This document shows, piece after piece, positions 61,880 through 64,000 of a stretch of DNA of 64,000 nucleotides. The translations under genes were made by a program, and so were the position numbers. The stretch spans positions 47,249,986 through 47,313,985 of the forward strand of contig NC_054541.1 of NCBI RefSeq assembly GCF_017654505.1, given 5' to 3'. Every line of letters starts with the position of its first letter. Position 1 is the first letter of the stretch. The stretch comes from Polyodon spathula (Eukaryota > Chordata > Actinopteri > Acipenseriformes > Polyodontidae). A model generated the notes under the pieces. It searched no databases, was not told the DNA's origin, and saw nothing but the letters and a program-made list of their open reading frames with translations.

Positions 61880-62539
61880 TCCATCGCATTTTAAACGTTT
61901 CACCGGGCGGGCACTAGGACCTGGGGGAGGCTGCTGTACGCGCTAGTGACTGTCAGGCCTGCTTGTAGCTGACACTGTGGTTGCCGTTAGCTACTGCTGT
62001 GGCTTGAGACTGCTAGCTAACAGTAAACGGACAGGAAAAGGCTCTGGCAGGACGGATTCATGCAGATAGGGTTCGATATGAATTTGTGGTAAGTTAGAAC
62101 AGAGATAGAGTATTCTCTACTATAGATTTTGGTCATAATCAAAGCTTTGTTAACCAGTACGTTTTTATGTGAGGCTGCCTGTAAGTTACTAGCTAACGGT
62201 AACGTTAACGGTGTCTTTTAAATTCGACATAAGTGGCGATGATATCTAATTAACGTTGTGTTGAATGTAGTTTTGCTATCTGTGCCAGGCTGTACATGAG
62301 ACAGATGACGTAACATCATGCACATATCTTTTCATACTCAGTTGCTTTCATTCAGTAGACCATTGCAAAACAATTATCAGCAGGTCATGTGTAGAAAAGG
62401 TGACATAGTGTTGATCACAATGTCATTGTATTATCCTCAATTTCTCAACGGTAGGCTAGCTAACGACTAACATTAGATGAATATACGGAAATTCTTCAAG
62501 AGAAGCAGTGGGAGCAGCTCTGCCGAAGGCCAATCCGGT
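61880..62539 (+). other. Possible 5' exons of a further gene or transposase-derived gene
   Basis: A GC-richer block (61900-62090) ends at a strong donor, TTTGTG|GTAAGT at about 62087. About 380 bp later an acceptor-like CATTAG precedes ATG at 62477, which opens a short exon reading MNIRKFFKRSSGSSSAEGQS and ends at CG|GTGAGA (62539). The pattern (I/L)RKFF near a start followed by a Ser-rich linker recalls the N-termini of hAT/ZMYM-type transposase-derived proteins. The intron after it contains a T/G-rich then C-rich block (62670-62780) of repeat-like type. No downstream exon was found in the window. Confidence 0.35.
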
Positions 62540-63944
62540 GAGAAATGAACATTTTACCAGTTCAAAACAAACAAATTAAAACTTAAACTGATTAATCACC
62601 TATTAAGCCTCGAGTTATGTAAATATGAGTTTAATAACAATACATGTCAAAACACAGCAGATACATGATGAAAAGACGTTTTGGGGGCTTTAAAAAAAAT
62701 CCTGGGGGAGTATGCCCAGACCCCACTAAAAGAGGCTTAGCCCCCCTATCCATGAATCTCTAGTGACGTCGCTGGCCCATTCCCTGCATCCATATGAATT
62801 GATTTACTGCAAATTCAAGAATGGGTATTCAGCCGAGGGGATGTTGTTTGATTTTCACTGTCTAGTAGACTTTACACACTACACTTTTCAGCCTTGATAG
62901 AAACACCTGCAAAGAGGCGCTGATCACTACTTTAATACTGTACTGGATCGGACACTGCATGTGCCTACAGATTCAGTGACCACAGATAATATCATGTTAT
63001 TGACCAGATCTTGTTTTTACTGATTAAGCAGAAGCAAATTTCAACGATGTGTTGTACTCTTAGGTAAACAAAATTGAGCAAAAAAGATTAGATGTGGAAC
63101 CTTTTATCTGGTGCTATTTGAAACCACTTGTAAGATTCTGCATTTTTACTTTCTAATCAGTTTAATAGTTAATGTGGTATGCTGAGAACTCGGTACTCAT
63201 TTCTACAAAATGTCACGACTTCTGTAAACAGCCTTTCATGGTTGTGTTGCTAAGTTTGTGGTACTCTGGATGTTGTTGTAGACTGAATTATGAGAATATA
63301 GGGGCTAGCGATCATTAGCTTGCTCCTGGGTTCCCACGCGCCTCTTCTTGGTCCATGCATCACTAATAAATAGATTCATGAGACCGAGTGAGATGCAAAA
63401 GCGGCAGCAGTAAATGTGTGATATTAAGATTGCAATGTAAAACGCGTGAGATGTAGGTCGGATTATTAAACTATATCGCATTTTTAACGTGGTATTTGTT
63501 GGACATGATGAGATTGGGTTTTCATTAATATAACATACAACCTCTGTGGGTACAAATGAGGCGCAGTTTCTTTGTTTTTTACAACACGTCTCAAGCCAGT
63601 GTTTATTAAATTAATAAAAAAAAAAAAAAAAGGAAAGGGAACTGGGAGCAAATAAAAGACTAAGGCAGCTAATAAACAAAGTTATTTGTAAGCCCCGGCG
63701 GCCACCACAAAGCCCAGTAAAACACCCCAGATAACCCCACAATCACACGCACACCCACCATCCAGTCATTCAGTAATTGCTCCTTCCCTCCCTCCGTCCC
63801 TCCCTCGCCCGAACAACCACCAATAGCCCCCAGCACACCCCTGCCCAAAACACCTCCTCCTCACTCCTCCTGTTACATTAATAGCTGTGCTCGCTCTGTG
63901 CACAGAATATTGTAGGCTACAGTGTAATTATTGGACGAATTGTC
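62540..63944. other. Gene-free stretch with repeat-like blocks
   Basis: No exon recognised. There is a poly-A run at 63617-63631. 63690-63860 is a C/A-rich, low-complexity segment with CCCTCCCTCC runs. Confidence 0.4.
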
Positions 63945-64000
63945 ATGGACTCGGCTAAGAATTGCACAAAAGAGCGAGAGTCGAGCATTGAAAAGGTTAA
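63945..64000 (+). CDS. Short open frame running off the right edge
   Basis: ATG near 63943-63945 in a fair context (TTGTCATGG) opens MDSAKNCTKERESSIEKV with no stop before the window ends. It follows a C-rich stretch that could be a leader. Eighteen codons are too few to identify it; it may be chance. Confidence 0.15.
   Translation, partial: MDSAKNCTKERESSIEKV

Noticed and set aside
59473..64000. LGR5 expected from human gene order
   Set aside because: No leucine-rich repeat or seven-helix exon was found on either strand; its 3' end may lie beyond the window or synteny may be broken.

Overview
The window is vertebrate, most likely a ray-finned fish. Genes are split into short exons with GT-AG introns, and repeats are abundant. 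The mobile elements (CR1-like LINE, an R2-like LINE, Tc1, hAT and piggyBac miniatures) and the long TA, TG, poly-G and poly-C tracts are typical of fish. The CR1 3' tail (an 8-bp repeat ending in TTCTTATG) and the conserved single-copy genes would fit a non-teleost lineage such as sturgeon, paddlefish or gar, but the species cannot be fixed from sequence alone.

Region by region: 0.5-6.5 kb (+) is the 3' part of a gene encoding a NIDO domain followed by fibronectin type III (FN3) repeats. Each FN3 repeat sits on one phase 1-1 exon of 273 nt. Three are full copies and nearly identical; two more copies are decayed. 6.9-11.3 kb is a nearly intact CR1-like LINE. It abuts at 11.28 kb a decayed restriction-like-endonuclease (RLE) LINE running to about 15.15 kb. 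17.3-17.9 kb (-) looks like a small three-exon transcript of unknown function. 20.19-21.81 kb is a Tc1 transposon with one nonsense codon, set in TA/TG arrays. 23.2-27.3 kb (-) is complete TMEM19 (6 coding exons, 335 aa). 32.6-59.5 kb (+) is complete ZFC3H1, reconstructed here as 35 exons and 1962 aa with phases consistent throughout. 61.9-62.5 kb may hold the first exons of a further gene or transposase-derived gene.

TMEM19 and ZFC3H1 are head to head, as in the human 12q21 block (ZFC3H1-THAP2-TMEM19-RAB21), but no THAP2 is visible between them. TMEM19 is a multi-pass membrane protein. ZFC3H1 is the nuclear zinc-finger scaffold that links the RNA helicase MTR4 and the exosome to polyadenylated RNA (PAXT connection). 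They share a neighbourhood and possibly regulatory sequence rather than a pathway.

The most interesting single observation is in the CR1-like LINE. ORF1 ends in T TTA AAC TAG, a canonical -1 frameshift heptamer placed directly on the stop codon. ORF2 lies in the -1 frame, is open across the junction, and has no ATG until well inside its endonuclease domain. This suggests that ORF2 is made by programmed -1 ribosomal frameshifting.
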